Source: Mycobacterium colombiense
GTDB taxonomy: Bacteria; Actinomycetota; Actinomycetes; Mycobacteriales; Mycobacteriaceae
DNA length: 64,000 nt
Assembly (NCBI RefSeq): GCF_001665835.1
Contig: NZ_LZSX01000013.1
Location: 1-64,000, forward strand
Reading direction: 5' to 3'
Part shown: positions 28,494 through 38,750 of the stretch, piece after piece
Layout: each line of letters begins with the position of its first letter
Position numbering within the stretch: position 1 is the first letter of the stretch
Made by a program: the position numbers and the translations under genes
The notes under the pieces: generated by a model
What the model was told of the DNA's origin: nothing
What the model saw: the letters and a program-made list of their open reading frames with translations, nothing else
Databases searched by the model: none

Positions 28494-30130
28494 AGCGGAA
28501 TGTTTCCGTGCTTCTTGGGGGGCAGGTGGGAGATCTTGCGTTCCAGCAGCCGCAGCGCCGTGCCGATGTAACCGCGGGTGTGCGACGGCGGGATGACCGC
28601 GTCGACGTAGCCGCGCTCGGCGGCGACGTACGGGTTGACCAGCGTGTCCTCGTACTCCTGCTGCAGCTGCAGGCGCAGCGCGTCGACGTCCTTGCCCTCC
28701 TTGGCGGCCTCGCTCAGCTGCTTGCGGTAGACGAACCCGACGGCACCAGAGGCGCCCATCACCGCGATCTGCGCCGACGGCCAGGCCAGGTTGACGTCGC
28801 AGCCCATGTCCTTGGATCCCATGACGCAGTAGGCGCCGCCGTAGGCCTTGCGGGTGATGACGGTGATCTTCGGGACCGTGGCCTCGCCGTAGGCGAACAG
28901 CAGCTTGGCGCCGCGGCGGATGATGCCGTTGTACTCCTGGCCGGTGCCCGGCAGGAAGCCCGGGACGTCCACCAGCATGATGATCGGGATGTTGAAGCAG
29001 TCGCAGGTCCGGACGAACCGCGCCGCCTTCTCCGAGGCGTTGATGTCCAGGCAGCCGGCGAACTGGGTCGGCTGGTTGGCGACGATCCCGACCGGCCGCC
29101 CCTCGACGCGGCCGAACCCGACGACGATGTTCTGCGCGTAACCGCCCTGCACCTCCAGAAACTCGTCGTCGTCGAGGATGCGGGTGATCACCTCGTGCAT
29201 GTCGTAGGGCTGGTTGGGCGAGTCCGGGATCAGCGTGTCCAGCTCGAGGTCCTCCTCGGTGAGGTTGTCCTCGATGGCGCCCGGCGGATGCGGCTCGGCG
29301 TAGCGCGGCGCATCGGTGGCGTTGTTGGGCGGCAGGTAGCTGAGCAGGTCGCGAACCCAGTCGAAGGCGTCCTGCTCGCCGGACGCGACGTAGTGCAGGG
29401 TGCCCGACTTGGCCATGTGGGTATGGGCGCCGCCCAGCTCCTCCATGGTGACGTCCTCGCCGGTGACGGTCTTGATGACGTCGGGCCCGGTGATGAACAT
29501 CTGGCTGGTCTGGTCGACCATCACCACGAAGTCGGTAAGGGCGGGGGAGTAGACGTGTCCACCGGCGGCGGCGCCCATGATCAGCGAGATCTGCGGGATG
29601 ACGCCCGACGCCAGGATGTTGTTGCGGAAGATCTTGCTGTACAGGCCCAGCGAGACGACGCCCTCCTGGATCCGCGCGCCGGCGCCGTCGTTGATGCCGA
29701 TCAGGGGGCGGCCGGTCTTGATCGCCAGCTCCTGGATCTTGACGATCTTCTCGCCGTACACCTCGCCGAGGCTGCCGCCGAATACCGTGGCGTCCTGGCT
29801 GAAGATGCAGACGTCGCGGCCGTCGATGGTGCCGTAGCCGGTGATCACGCCGTCGCCCAGCGGGCGGTTGTTCTCCAGGCCGAAGTTCTTGCTGCGGTGC
29901 CGGGCCAGCGCGTCGAGCTCCACGAACGAGTCCTCGTCGAGCAGGGCGAGGATGCGCTCGCGGGCGGTCAGCTTGCCCTTGGCGTGCACCTTCTCGACGG
30001 CCTCTTCGCCCACCGGGTGCAGCGACTCTTCGCGGCGCTTGTGCAGCTCGGCGAGCTTGCCCGCGGTGGTGTGGATGTCGATGGAGTGCTCGGCGGCCGG
30101 TTCCGCAGTGTGGTCGGTAACGCTCGTCAT
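28490..30130 (-). CDS. accD5: Propionyl-CoA carboxylase beta subunit AccD5
   Basis: 546 residues from the ATG at 30130. The open frame continues to 30541 but crosses the divergent region and is not family-like. Carboxyltransferase N-domain: [37 protein letters not shown]-domain: [50 protein letters not shown]. It transfers carboxyl from biotin to propionyl-CoA, giving methylmalonyl-CoA for methyl-branched lipids and catabolism. Forms a hexamer with AccA3/AccE5. Confidence 0.96.
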   Translation of the reverse strand: MTSVTDHTAEPAAEHSIDIHTTAGKLAELHKRREESLHPVGEEAVEKVHAKGKLTARERILALLDEDSFVELDALARHRSKNFGLENNRPLGDGVITGYGTIDGRDVCIFSQDATVFGGSLGEVYGEKIVKIQELAIKTGRPLIGINDGAGARIQEGVVSLGLYSKIFRNNILASGVIPQISLIMGAAAGGHVYSPALTDFVVMVDQTSQMFITGPDVIKTVTGEDVTMEELGGAHTHMAKSGTLHYVASGEQDAFDWVRDLLSYLPPNNATDAPRYAEPHPPGAIEDNLTEEDLELDTLIPDSPNQPYDMHEVITRILDDDEFLEVQGGYAQNIVVGFGRVEGRPVGIVANQPTQFAGCLDINASEKAARFVRTCDCFNIPIIMLVDVPGFLPGTGQEYNGIIRRGAKLLFAYGEATVPKITVITRKAYGGAYCVMGSKDMGCDVNLAWPSAQIAVMGASGAVGFVYRKQLSEAAKEGKDVDALRLQLQQEYEDTLVNPYVAAERGYVDAVIPPSHTRGYIGTALRLLERKISHLPPKKHGNIPL

Positions 30131-30251
30131 GGGAGCGATGTTATCGGCAGCCCTGTCGGTCTCCCTTAAGCAGCCCTTAAATAGTCGTCGGCGATTCATG
30201 AATGTGAACAGTCGTTGAGTTTTATCCCGTCGGGGCCATGGTGTGCAGGAG

Positions 30252-30599
30252 TGGCTTCCGAAGACCGCGCCTTTCTCGGTGTATGGGAGGGCGACCCGCG
30301 GGACTCGGAGCCGTTGCTTGCGATGCTGCGTGGAGCTCTGGCGGAAGGTGGGGCAAAAGCCGGAGCCAACGAGCAGCTGCGTGAGTTCATCCAGGCCCGG
30401 CTGCTCGACGGCATTCGCTCGCGACCGGGCGGCGACCCCGACGAAGCTGCGTTGCGCGCCGGTCTGGCGTCGTCGATGTTGGTCGGTATCGTCGTCGGAC
30501 GACGAATCGTGGGAGTTCCTCGTGGAAGCGGACAGCGACACGCTGATCGCGCGGCTGGCGCCCGCGATTCAAAACGTATTGACGGCAGCGCAGGAGTAG
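30252..30599 (+). pseudogene. Remnant of a TetR-family regulator (5'-truncated, frameshifted)
   Basis: From about 30252 one frame encodes a TetR C-terminal domain: [30 protein letters not shown], and [20 protein letters not shown]. Near 30515 the homology jumps to another frame that reads [20 protein letters not shown] to a stop at 30597-30599. Together these give the usual end of a TetR_C domain, so a small insertion or deletion broke the gene. No helix-turn-helix can be found between here and accD5, so the N-terminal half is missing. It ends two bases before the flavoprotein ATG and probably once controlled it. Confidence 0.72.
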
Positions 30600-30601
30600 C
30601 G

Positions 30602-32149
30602 ATGGTGGACTGGGCGGCCGAATGCGACGTGCTGGTGGCGGGGTCCGGCGGCGGCGGCGTGACCGGCGCGTACACCGCGGCGCGCGAGGGCCTCGACGTC
30701 GTGCTGGTCGAGGCGACGTCGAAGTTCGGTGGCACCACCGCATACTCCGGCGGGGGCGGTGTCTGGTTCCCGTGCAACCCCGTCCTGGTCCGCGCCGGCA
30801 CCGACGACACCATCGAGGACGCGCTCACCTACTACCGCGCCGTGGTCGGCGACCGCACCCCGCGCGAACTGCAGGAAACCTTCGTCAGCGGCGGCGCCGG
30901 GCTGATCGAGTACCTGGAGGCCGACGCCAACCTGAAGTTCGTGCCGTTGCCCTGGCCCGACTACTACGGCGCGGCGCCCAAGGCGCGCCTGGACGGCCAG
31001 CGCCACATCGCGGCCAAGCCGCTGGCGGTGGCCGCCGCCCCTGAATTCCTCGAGGCGATCCGCGGTCCGCTGGACACCGACCGGCTCGGCACCGAACCGC
31101 CGTCCGACTACTACCTCGGGGGGCGCGCCCTGATCGCGCGGTTCCTCAAGGCCATCGGGCAGTACCCGTCGGCGTCGCTGCGGCGCGACACCGCCCTGGT
31201 CGAGCTGGTGGTGGCGGACGGTCGGGTAACGGGAGCGATCGTCGAGACCGCCGGCGAGCGCCGCGCGATCCGCGCCCGCCGGGGCGTGCTGCTGGCCGCC
31301 GGTGGCTTCGAGGCCAACGACGAGCTCCGGCAGAAGTACGGGGTCCCCGGAACGTCGCGAGACAGCATGGGCGGCCCGGGAAGTCGCGGCCTGGCGCTGC
31401 AGGCGGGCATCGCCGCGGGCGCCGACACCGACCTGCTGGACCAGGCCTGGTGGTCACCGGGCATGACCCATCCCGACGGGCGCTCGGCGTTCGCGCTGTG
31501 GTTCACCGGCGGCATCTTCGTCAACCAGTCCGGCAACCGGTTCGTCAACGAGTCGCGGGCCTACGACCGGGCCGGCCGCGAGATCATCGCCCAGCTGCAG
31601 GACGGGTCCATGACGTTGCCGTACTGGATGATCTACGACGACAAGGAGGGCGAGGTCCCTCCGGTGAAGGCGGCCAACGTCTCCATCGTGGAGACCGAGA
31701 AGTACGTCGCCGCCGGCCTGTGGCACACCGCGGACACCCTCGAGGAACTCGCCGCCAAGATCGGCGTGCCGGGGGAGCGGTTGGCGGCCACGGTCGCCCG
31801 GTTCAACGGCTTCGCCGCCGCCGGCGTCGACGAGGACTTCGGCCGCGGCGACGAGGCCTTCGACCGGGCCTTCTCGGCGGGCGCGTCGCCGCTGGTGGCC
31901 ATCGACGCGCCGCCCTATCACGCCGCCGCGTTCGGCATCTCCGATCTGGGCACCAAGGGCGGGCTGCGCACCGACACCGCGGCGCGGGTGCTCGACGCAA
32001 CCGGCAACCCCATTGCCGGCGTGTACGCGGCGGGCAACACGATGGCCGCGCCCAGCGGCACCGCGTATCCCGGCGGCGGCAATCCGATCGGAACCAGCAT
32101 GCTGTTCAGTCATTTGGCCGTGCTGGACATGCGCGACCGCCGGCCCTGA
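30602..32149 (+). CDS. FAD-dependent 3-ketosteroid dehydrogenase-like oxidoreductase
   Basis: 515 residues from the ATG at 30602 with GGAG seven bases before it. FAD-binding GXGXXG: DVLVAGSGGGGVTGAYTAA, then EATSKFGGTTAYSGGGGVWFPCN, and a C-terminal AGNTMAAPSGTAYPGGGNPIG. This is the KstD/fumarate-reductase flavoprotein family. The SGGGGVW and GGNPIG blocks are close to 3-ketosteroid delta-1-dehydrogenases, but the substrate could be another cyclic ketone. A decayed tetR lies directly upstream; loss of the regulator may leave it constitutive or silent. Confidence 0.82.
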   Translation: MVDWAAECDVLVAGSGGGGVTGAYTAAREGLDVVLVEATSKFGGTTAYSGGGGVWFPCNPVLVRAGTDDTIEDALTYYRAVVGDRTPRELQETFVSGGAGLIEYLEADANLKFVPLPWPDYYGAAPKARLDGQRHIAAKPLAVAAAPEFLEAIRGPLDTDRLGTEPPSDYYLGGRALIARFLKAIGQYPSASLRRDTALVELVVADGRVTGAIVETAGERRAIRARRGVLLAAGGFEANDELRQKYGVPGTSRDSMGGPGSRGLALQAGIAAGADTDLLDQAWWSPGMTHPDGRSAFALWFTGGIFVNQSGNRFVNESRAYDRAGREIIAQLQDGSMTLPYWMIYDDKEGEVPPVKAANVSIVETEKYVAAGLWHTADTLEELAAKIGVPGERLAATVARFNGFAAAGVDEDFGRGDEAFDRAFSAGASPLVAIDAPPYHAAAFGISDLGTKGGLRTDTAARVLDATGNPIAGVYAAGNTMAAPSGTAYPGGGNPIGTSMLFSHLAVLDMRDRRP

Positions 32150-32166
32150 GTTCTAGGCTGGGTCCG

Positions 32167-32991
32167 GTGACAGAACGAGATCAGCTTCGAGCACCGCTGG
32201 ACGAGAGCGCATTGCGCGCCGAGTTGATCGGCACCGGGCTGGGCTGGCGCAAGCTCGACGTCGTCGAGCAGACCGGCTCCACCAACGCCGACCTGTTGGC
32301 GCGCGCGGCGTCGGGCGACGACGTCGCCGGTGCCGTGCTGATCGCCGAGCACCAGACCGCCGGACGGGGCCGCCACGGCCGCGGCTGGTCGGCCACGCCG
32401 CGGGCCCAGATCACCATGTCCGTCGGCGTGAGCGTCGTCGACGTCCCCACCACCGGATGGGGCTGGCTGCCGCTGGCCACCGGGGTGGCGGTGGTCGACA
32501 CCGTGACGCCGCTGCTGGCGGGGACCGGGGCGCAGGCGGGTCTCAAGTGGCCCAACGACGTGCTGGCCGGCCCGCCGGATTCGCCGGGCAAGCTGGCCGG
32601 CATCCTCGCCGAGGTGGCCAAGCCCGTCGTGGTTATCGGCTTGGGGCTCAACGTGACTCAATCCGCCGACGAGATCGACGGCCCCGGCGCGACGTCGCTG
32701 CTCGACCTGGGTGTGGCCGCGCCCGACCGGACCCAGCTGGTGTCGGCGCTGCTGCGGGAGCTGGGCCGGCGGATCGTGGGCTGGCGCGCCGCGCGCGGGG
32801 CCGACTGGGCGCTGGCCGCCGACTACCGGGCGCGCAGCCTGACCATCGGCACCCGGGTGCGCGCGCACCTGCCCGGCGGCAAGCAGGTCGACGGGACCGC
32901 CAGCGCCATCGATGACCAGGGCCGGCTCTGTCTGGACAGTGGCGGGCAGACCGTCGTCGTCGCGGCCGGCGACGTGGTGCATTTGCGCTAG
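32167..32991 (+). CDS. birA: Biotin-protein ligase BirA
   Basis: 274 residues from the GTG at 32167. Catalytic domain with EQTGSTNADLL, the biotinyl-AMP loop GRGRHGRGW, KWPNDVL and GIGLN-like IGLGLNV; a small SH3-like C-terminal domain follows. There is no N-terminal DNA-binding domain, so it is a monofunctional ligase. It should biotinylate AccA3. The stop TAG belongs to a CTAG-bounded repeat. Confidence 0.93.
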   Translation: MTERDQLRAPLDESALRAELIGTGLGWRKLDVVEQTGSTNADLLARAASGDDVAGAVLIAEHQTAGRGRHGRGWSATPRAQITMSVGVSVVDVPTTGWGWLPLATGVAVVDTVTPLLAGTGAQAGLKWPNDVLAGPPDSPGKLAGILAEVAKPVVVIGLGLNVTQSADEIDGPGATSLLDLGVAAPDRTQLVSALLRELGRRIVGWRAARGADWALAADYRARSLTIGTRVRAHLPGGKQVDGTASAIDDQGRLCLDSGGQTVVVAAGDVVHLR

Positions 32992-33046
32992 TGGCGATCG
33001 CAAGCGCGGCGTAGCCGGGCGCAGCGGGTCGCCACCATCGGCCTAG
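32988..33046 (+). repeat. CTAG-bounded interspersed repeat, single copy
   Basis: Starts with CTAG at 32988 (TAG is the birA stop) and ends with CTAG near 33043. The interior GATCGCAAGCGCGGCGTAGC and CGCAGCGGGTCGCCACC is nearly identical to the units after lpqC and, inverted, after the Rv3258c-like gene. Confidence 0.8.
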
Positions 33047-33088
33047 TTAGCCGCGGAATGTCGCGTTGCGCAGCTAATGTCGGCGGGC

Positions 33089-33607
33089 ATGGGCTACCCG
33101 GATAACGTTCTGGCCGCCGGCGAACACGTCATCGTGCATCGCCACCCGCACTGGAAGCGGCTGATCTGGCCGGTGCTGGCCCTCATCCTGGTGACCGGAC
33201 TGGCGGCGTTCGGCTCCGGGTACCTCAACTCGACGCACTGGGAGCAGCTCGCCAAGAACATCATCTACGGCGTCATCTGGGGGATCTGGCTGGTGATCGT
33301 GGGCTGGCTGACGCTGTGGCCGTTTTTGAGCTGGCTGACCACCCACTTCGTGGTGACGAACCGGCGGGTGATGTTCCGGCACGGTGTGCTGACCCGCACC
33401 GGCATCGATATCCCGCTGGCCCGGATCAACAGCGTGGAATTCCGGGATCGCATCACCGAGCGCATGTTCCGCACCGGGACGCTGATCATCGAATCGGCGT
33501 CACAAGATCCGTTGGAGTTCTACGACATTCCGCGGCTGCGCGAGGTGCACGCGCTGCTGTATCACGAGGTCTTCGACACCCTGGGTTCCGAGGAATCGCC
33601 CAGCTGA
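33089..33607 (+). CDS. PH-domain membrane protein (Rv3278c-like)
   Basis: 172 residues from the ATG at 33089; an ATG 12 bases upstream is less family-like. Two membrane helices at about 28-48 (LIWPVLALILVTGLAAFGS) and 60-85 are followed by a bacterial PH (bPH2) domain: FVVTNRRVMFRHGVLTRTGI, IPLARINSVEF, TGTLIIESASQDPLEFYDI. Function is unknown; relatives act at the membrane in lipid or envelope processes. Its end overlaps the convergent GtrA-like gene by 46 bp. Confidence 0.85.
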   Translation: MGYPDNVLAAGEHVIVHRHPHWKRLIWPVLALILVTGLAAFGSGYLNSTHWEQLAKNIIYGVIWGIWLVIVGWLTLWPFLSWLTTHFVVTNRRVMFRHGVLTRTGIDIPLARINSVEFRDRITERMFRTGTLIIESASQDPLEFYDIPRLREVHALLYHEVFDTLGSEESPS

Positions 33608-34221
33608 GTCAGCCGGCTGGCCCGGTTGCGCCAGGCACGCAGCAGCGTGACGTTGCCGCCCTCGATCTCGTCCTCGAAGATCTCGGCGATGCCGCCGGCG
33701 GTAAGCGCGGATTCCAGCGCCTTCTCGGGGTCGCGCGCGAACTGGTCGGGGAACACCCAGCGCCGGAACGCCCAGAACCGGAACGCCATCTGCAACAGGT
33801 TGCCGATGATGTAGGCCGAGACGAAGTCGGCGACGTTTTCCACCGCCAGCGACACCGTCGGCTCGCGCAGCTGCAACACGTAGCTGGAGAACCACAGCGG
33901 CGCCATGGAGAGCAGCACCCCCACGCCGCTGAACGCGAAGAACAGCAGCGCCTCGTGGTGGCGCTCGCGCCCACCGCGATTGCGGAAGCTCCATTCCCGG
34001 TTCAGCACGTAGGACGCGATGACGGCCACAATGCCGGCGATCACCTTGGCGGTCACCGGTTTGGGTTCGAGAATTGTCAGCTTCAGCGTGTAGAAAATCG
34101 CCGAGTCGATGACGAATGTGGTTCCGCCGACGATGGCGAATTTGATCAGTTCGTGGTGGCGTAGCAAATAGGGCTGCATAACCCCAGGCAGACGCGCGAT
34201 CGTGGCTTCGGCGAAGGACAC
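33562..34221 (-). CDS. GtrA-like membrane protein (Rv3277-like)
   Basis: 219 residues. Four hydrophobic segments between 25 and 150: IKFAIVGGTTFVIDSAIFYTL, VIAGIVAVIASYVLNREWSF, LLFFAFSGVGVLLSMAPLWF and VADFVSAYIIGNLLQMAFRFW. The N-REWSF and RFW..RRWVF pairs are GtrA hallmarks. GtrA proteins are thought to flip polyprenyl-linked sugars. A charged C-terminal tail (155-219) extends beyond the GtrA core. The substrate is unknown. Confidence 0.85.
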   Translation of the reverse strand: MSFAEATIARLPGVMQPYLLRHHELIKFAIVGGTTFVIDSAIFYTLKLTILEPKPVTAKVIAGIVAVIASYVLNREWSFRNRGGRERHHEALLFFAFSGVGVLLSMAPLWFSSYVLQLREPTVSLAVENVADFVSAYIIGNLLQMAFRFWAFRRWVFPDQFARDPEKALESALTAGGIAEIFEDEIEGGNVTLLRAWRNRASRLTQLGDSSEPRVSKTS

Positions 34222-34331
34222 AACACGTCAGTCTACGTATGCACACAAATTCGACGCAAAATCGTACATAACAATTCGGTGTCGGCCCCGGTCAACACGC
34301 CTTTGGCGCCGGTGTGTTTCGCCGTGACACC

Positions 34332-35657
34332 ATGATGGCCGTGCCGAGTACACGCCCGCCGGGGGCGGCCCGCCTCCGAGCGACCCCTGCAGCTCCCCGA
34401 GCCGTTCCTGTCGTCGCAATGGTCGGTGGCGGTCAGCTCGCCCGGATGACCCACCAGGCGGCGATCGCGCTGGGGCAGTCGCTGCGGGTGCTGGCCACCG
34501 CCGCCGACGAACCGGCGGCGCTGGTCGCGCCCGACGTCGTCATCGGGTCGCACACCGATCTCGATGCCCTGCGCCGGGTGGCCGCGGGCGCGGACGTGCT
34601 GACCTTCGACCACGAACACGTGCCGAACGAATTGCTGGAGAAGCTGGTCGCCGAGGGCGTCAACGTGGCGCCGCCGCCGCAGGCCCTGGTGCACGCGCAG
34701 GACAAGCTCGTCATGCGCCGCCGGCTCGAGGCCCTCGGCGTCCCGGTGCCCCGCTACGCCGAGATCCGCAGCGTCGACGAACTCGACGCCTTCGCGCGGC
34801 GCATCGCCGGGCCCGTGGTGGTCAAAGCGGTCCGCGGCGGTTACGACGGGCGCGGGGTGCGGATGGCGCGCGACCCGTCGCACGCCCGCGAGATCGCGAC
34901 CGCCTTCCTGGCCGACGACGTGCCGGTGATGGCCGAGGAGCAGGTGAACCTGAGCCGCGAACTGTCGGCCCTGGTGGCCCGGTCACCGTTCGGTCAGGGC
35001 GCGGCGTGGCCGGTGGTCGAAACCGTGCAACGAGACGGGATCTGCGTGCAGGTGATCGCGCCCGCACCGGAGCTGTCCGGCGAACGGGCCGCCGCCGCGC
35101 AGCAGCTGGCGTTGCGGCTGGCCGCCGAACTCGGCGTGGTCGGGGTGCTCGCGGTCGAGCTCTTCGAGACGGTCGACGGCGAACTGCTGGTCAACGAGCT
35201 CGCGATGCGGCCGCACAACTCCGGGCACTGGACCATGGACGGGTCGCGCACCAGTCAGTTCGAGCAGCATGTGCGCGCGGTGCTGGACTACCCGCTCGGC
35301 GACACCGACGCCATCGCGCCGGTGACCGTGATGGCCAACGTGCTGGGCGCCCCCGAAGTCCCGGAGATGAGCGTCGACGAGCGGCTGCACCACCTGTTCG
35401 CGCGGATGCCCGACGCCCGCGTCCACCTCTACGGCAAGGAAGAACGTCCCGGCCGCAAGGTGGGCCACATCAACTTCGCCGGCCCCGGCCCGGCGGATCG
35501 GGAAAAGGTGGCGAAGCTGCGGGAACGCGCCGAGCTGGCGGCACACTGGTTGTCGCACGGGCAGTGGACGGACGGATGGGATCCACACGCCGGCGACGAT
35601 AATCAGAGCAGTGCGATCGGAAAAGGCGGGAGCAGCGGCGTAAATGACCATGAGTAG
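34332..35657 (+). CDS. purK: N5-carboxyaminoimidazole ribonucleotide synthase PurK
   Basis: 441 residues from the ATG at 34332. ATP-grasp enzyme: [20 protein letters not shown] at the start, [23 protein letters not shown] (ATP loop), [26 protein letters not shown]. It carboxylates AIR with bicarbonate and ATP in purine synthesis. The C-terminal ~20 residues are Ser/Gly/Asp-rich and probably disordered. The end overlaps purE by 14 bp. Confidence 0.95.
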   Translation: MMAVPSTRPPGAARLRATPAAPRAVPVVAMVGGGQLARMTHQAAIALGQSLRVLATAADEPAALVAPDVVIGSHTDLDALRRVAAGADVLTFDHEHVPNELLEKLVAEGVNVAPPPQALVHAQDKLVMRRRLEALGVPVPRYAEIRSVDELDAFARRIAGPVVVKAVRGGYDGRGVRMARDPSHAREIATAFLADDVPVMAEEQVNLSRELSALVARSPFGQGAAWPVVETVQRDGICVQVIAPAPELSGERAAAAQQLALRLAAELGVVGVLAVELFETVDGELLVNELAMRPHNSGHWTMDGSRTSQFEQHVRAVLDYPLGDTDAIAPVTVMANVLGAPEVPEMSVDERLHHLFARMPDARVHLYGKEERPGRKVGHINFAGPGPADREKVAKLRERAELAAHWLSHGQWTDGWDPHAGDDNQSSAIGKGGSSGVNDHE

Positions 35658-36171
35658 CGATCAGCACGCCAAGGTCGGTGTGATCATGGGCAGCGACAGC
35701 GACTGGTCGGTGATGCAGGACGCCGCGGCGGCGCTGGCCGAGTTCGACGTGCCGGCCGAGGTCCGGGTCGTCTCCGCGCACCGCACCCCGCAGGTGATGT
35801 TCGACTACGCGCGCGACGCGGCCGGGCGCGGCATCGAGGTGATCATCGCGGGGGCCGGGGGAGCCGCGCACCTGCCCGGGATGGTCGCGTCGGCGACGCC
35901 ACTGCCGGTGATCGGGGTGCCGGTGCCGCTGGCGCGCCTGGACGGTCTGGACTCGTTGCTGTCGATCGTGCAGATGCCCGCCGGCGTCCCGGTGGCGACG
36001 GTCTCGATCGGGGGAGCCCGCAACGCCGGGTTGCTCGCGGTGCGCATCCTCGGGTCGTCGGACCCGGCGCTGCGCGCGCGGATCGTCGAGTTCCAAGAGG
36101 AGCTGGCGCGCAGTGTGCGGGCCAAGGATGAAGCGCTGCAGCAGCGTCAGGGTAAAGTTACCGGCGAGTAG
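35644..36171 (+). CDS. purE: N5-CAIR mutase PurE
   Basis: 175 residues. [41 protein letters not shown] and [26 protein letters not shown] are class I PurE signatures, with the catalytic His in SAHRTP. It converts N5-CAIR from PurK to CAIR. Overlap with purK shows translational coupling; fadE25 follows after 15 bp. Confidence 0.96.
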   Translation: MTMSSDQHAKVGVIMGSDSDWSVMQDAAAALAEFDVPAEVRVVSAHRTPQVMFDYARDAAGRGIEVIIAGAGGAAHLPGMVASATPLPVIGVPVPLARLDGLDSLLSIVQMPAGVPVATVSIGGARNAGLLAVRILGSSDPALRARIVEFQEELARSVRAKDEALQQRQGKVTGE

Positions 36172-36186
36172 TAAGAGGAGGCCGAG

Positions 36187-37356
36187 ATGGCTGGATGGGC
36201 CGGAAACCCCGACTTCGATCTGTTCCAACTGCCCGAAGAGCACCAGGAGTTGCGCGCCGCGATCCGTGCGCTGGCGGAGAAGGAGATCGCTCCGCACGCC
36301 GCCGACGTGGACGAGAACTCCCGCTTCCCCGAGGAGGCGCTGGAGGCGCTGAACTCCTCCGGGTTCAACGCGGTGCACGTGCCCGAGGAGTACGGCGGGC
36401 AGGGTGCGGACTCGGTGGCGGCGTGCATCGTGATCGAGGAGGTCGCCCGTGTCGACACCTCGGCGTCACTGATTCCCGCGGTGAACAAGCTGGGCACCAT
36501 GGGGCTGATCCTGCGCGGCTCCGACGAGCTAAAGAAGCAGGTGCTGCCCTCGATCGCGGACGGCACGGCGATGGCGTCCTACGCGCTGAGCGAGCGCGAG
36601 GCCGGCAGCGACGCGGCGTCCATGCGGACCCGGGCGAAGGCCGACGGGGACGACTGGATTCTCAACGGCGCCAAGTGCTGGATCACCAACGGCGGCAAGT
36701 CGAGCTGGTACACGGTGATGGCCGTGACCGATCCGGACAAGGGTGCCAACGGCATCTCGTCGTTCATGGTGCACAAGGACGACGAGGGCTTCACGGTGGG
36801 GCCGAAGGAAAAGAAGCTCGGCATCAAAGGCTCACCGACCACCGAGCTGTACTTCGAGAACTGCCGCATCCCGGGCGACCGGATCATCGGCGAGCCCGGC
36901 ACCGGCTTCAAGACCGCGCTGGCGACGCTGGACCACACCCGGCCCACCATCGGGGCGCAGGCCGTCGGCATCGCGCAGGGCGCATTGGACGCGGCCATCG
37001 CATACACCAAGGACCGCAAGCAGTTCGGCCATCCGGTCAGCGACAACCAGGGTGTGCAGTTCATGCTCGCCGACATGGCGATGAAGGTCGAGTCCGCCCG
37101 GCTGATGGTGTACCACGCCGCCGCCCGCGCGGAGCGCGGCGAATCCCACCTGGGCTTCATCTCCGCGGCATCCAAGTGCCTGGCCTCCGACGTCGCGATG
37201 GAAGTCACCACCGACGCGGTGCAGCTCTTCGGCGGCGCCGGCTACACCATCGACTTCCCCGTCGAGCGGATGATGCGGGACGCCAAGATCACTCAGATCT
37301 ACGAGGGCACCAATCAGATTCAGCGCGTGGTGATGTCGCGGGCGCTGCTGCGCTGA
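36187..37356 (+). CDS. fadE25: Acyl-CoA dehydrogenase FadE25
   Basis: 389 residues, with AGGAGG eight bases before the ATG. Blocks: YALSEREAGSDAASMRTRA (substrate/FAD loop), CWITNGG, FGHPVSDNQGVQFMLADMAM, QLFGGAGYTIDFPVERMMRD and IYEGTNQIQRVV with the catalytic Glu. FAD-dependent alpha,beta-dehydrogenation of acyl-CoA; the physiological chain is uncertain. Probably co-transcribed with purK-purE by proximity. Confidence 0.95.
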   Translation: MAGWAGNPDFDLFQLPEEHQELRAAIRALAEKEIAPHAADVDENSRFPEEALEALNSSGFNAVHVPEEYGGQGADSVAACIVIEEVARVDTSASLIPAVNKLGTMGLILRGSDELKKQVLPSIADGTAMASYALSEREAGSDAASMRTRAKADGDDWILNGAKCWITNGGKSSWYTVMAVTDPDKGANGISSFMVHKDDEGFTVGPKEKKLGIKGSPTTELYFENCRIPGDRIIGEPGTGFKTALATLDHTRPTIGAQAVGIAQGALDAAIAYTKDRKQFGHPVSDNQGVQFMLADMAMKVESARLMVYHAAARAERGESHLGFISAASKCLASDVAMEVTTDAVQLFGGAGYTIDFPVERMMRDAKITQIYEGTNQIQRVVMSRALLR

Positions 37357-37430
37357 TCGTTTTCCGGCGATGCTGTTGGGAAAAGCCGAGCCGCACCGCT
37401 TAGGATCACCAATCGGTGCGTGAAGTTCAC

Positions 37431-37443
37431 ACCGACAGTCGGT
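37431..37443. promoter_or_regulatory. Small inverted repeat between fadE25 and the phosphorelay genes
   Basis: ACCGA-N3-TCGGT lies 75 bp past the fadE25 stop and 122 bp before the SpoIIE/receiver gene. It could be an operator for the downstream cluster or the stem of a weak terminator. The rest of the 209-bp gap shows nothing else I can support. Confidence 0.3.
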
Positions 37444-37565
37444 AAACAGCCACCGACTCACGTCCGACCACCGTCACAGAGCAAAGGATCTTCGCGGCAA
37501 GGGGGGTCTGCGGTGCAGCACGCGACTTCTGATGCACGTTCACAGATGGCCGGGAATTGATACCG

Positions 37566-38750
37566 ATGCGCGCTGCGGCCGCCCCGACGGCGAGTTGGCA
37601 GTCGTTGTCGTTGCTGTTGGTCGAGGATGACCGCGCCGACGCGGTGTTGGTGGAAGACCTGATCACCGATGCGGTCACCGATATCCGGGTGGTGTGGGCG
37701 AAGTCGATGGCGCACGCCGAACGCGAGCTCGAGTCCGCCCGCCCCGACTGCGTGCTGTTGGATCTGCATCTGCCCGACGCCAGCGGGATCGACGCGTTGA
37801 ACCGGATCGCCAACCTCGATGCCACCGTGCCGATCGTGGTGCTGACCGGGTTGAACGACGAGTACTTCGGGGCCTCGGCGGTGGCCGCCGGAGCCCAGGA
37901 CTATCTGGTCAAGGGCCGGGTCGAGCCGGAGATGCTGCGCCGCGCGCTGCTGTACGCCATCGAGCGCAAGCGCGCCGAACTGATCGCCGCCGACCTGCAC
38001 GCCACGCAGCTGCGGGCCCGGGAGAACGCGCTGCTGGAACGCGGCCTGCTGCCCTCGCCGCTGCTGCTGGACAACCCGGGCGTCGACATCGTCGCCCGGT
38101 ACCGGCCGAGCCGCGAAGACGCGCTGCTGTGCGGAGACTTCTACGACGTCGTCCAGACGCCCGACCGGGTGGTGCACGTGCTGATCGGCGACGTCGCCGG
38201 GCACGGCCCGCACGAGGCCGCGCTGGGTGCGGCGTTGCGGATCGCGTTCCGCGCGCTCACCTTTGCCGGTGTGCACGGCGTCGAACTGATGCGCCAACTC
38301 GAACGGGTCCTGTATTCGGAACGTACCGACACCGGGATTTTCGCGACCGTGCTCACCCTCGAGATCTCGCCCGACACCCCGCGCGTCCACGCCGTCCGCG
38401 CCGGCCACCCGCCAATGTTGGTGCAGGCCGGTGGAACCGTGGAATGGCTGGAGCCGGCGGGCGGCCCGGCGCTGGGCCTGCACGCCGGCGACTGGCCGTC
38501 CGAACAGCTGGAGCTGCCCGCCGGGCACGCCCTGCTGTTGCTGACCGACGGACTCTTCGAGGGATATTCGGGGCAGGGCACGCAACGTCTGGGCGAGGAC
38601 GGCCTGCTCGCCCTGGCCCGGGAGCACGCGAGCAAGCCCGGCCCCGCGTTCGTCGACGCGCTCATCAACGGTGCCCAGGAACTCGCCCAGCCCCGCGGCG
38701 GTTTGACCGATGACATCGCCGTCCTGCGCGTCGAGAGGACTAGCGCGTGA
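37566..38750 (+). CDS. Response-regulator receiver fused to SpoIIE/RsbU-type phosphatase
   Basis: 394 residues from the ATG at 37566 (a TTG three codons earlier is possible). Receiver domain 13-130: LLLVEDDRAD, VLLDLHLPDASG with phospho-acceptor D66, and a Lys in YLVKGRV. A helical linker (MLRRALLYAIERKRAE) leads to a PP2C-like SpoIIE domain: LLCGDFYDVVQT, IGDVAGHGPHEAALGA, LTDGLFEGY, GGLTDDIAVL, with the metal-binding aspartates in place. Such proteins dephosphorylate STAS anti-anti-sigma factors when their receiver is phosphorylated. The stop overlaps the kinase GTG. Confidence 0.88.
   Translation: MRAAAAPTASWQSLSLLLVEDDRADAVLVEDLITDAVTDIRVVWAKSMAHAERELESARPDCVLLDLHLPDASGIDALNRIANLDATVPIVVLTGLNDEYFGASAVAAGAQDYLVKGRVEPEMLRRALLYAIERKRAELIAADLHATQLRARENALLERGLLPSPLLLDNPGVDIVARYRPSREDALLCGDFYDVVQTPDRVVHVLIGDVAGHGPHEAALGAALRIAFRALTFAGVHGVELMRQLERVLYSERTDTGIFATVLTLEISPDTPRVHAVRAGHPPMLVQAGGTVEWLEPAGGPALGLHAGDWPSEQLELPAGHALLLLTDGLFEGYSGQGTQRLGEDGLLALAREHASKPGPAFVDALINGAQELAQPRGGLTDDIAVLRVERTSA

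Noticed and set aside
30131..30541. N-terminal extension of accD5
   Set aside because: The added residues look random and cover the divergent pseudogene; the family start is at 30130.
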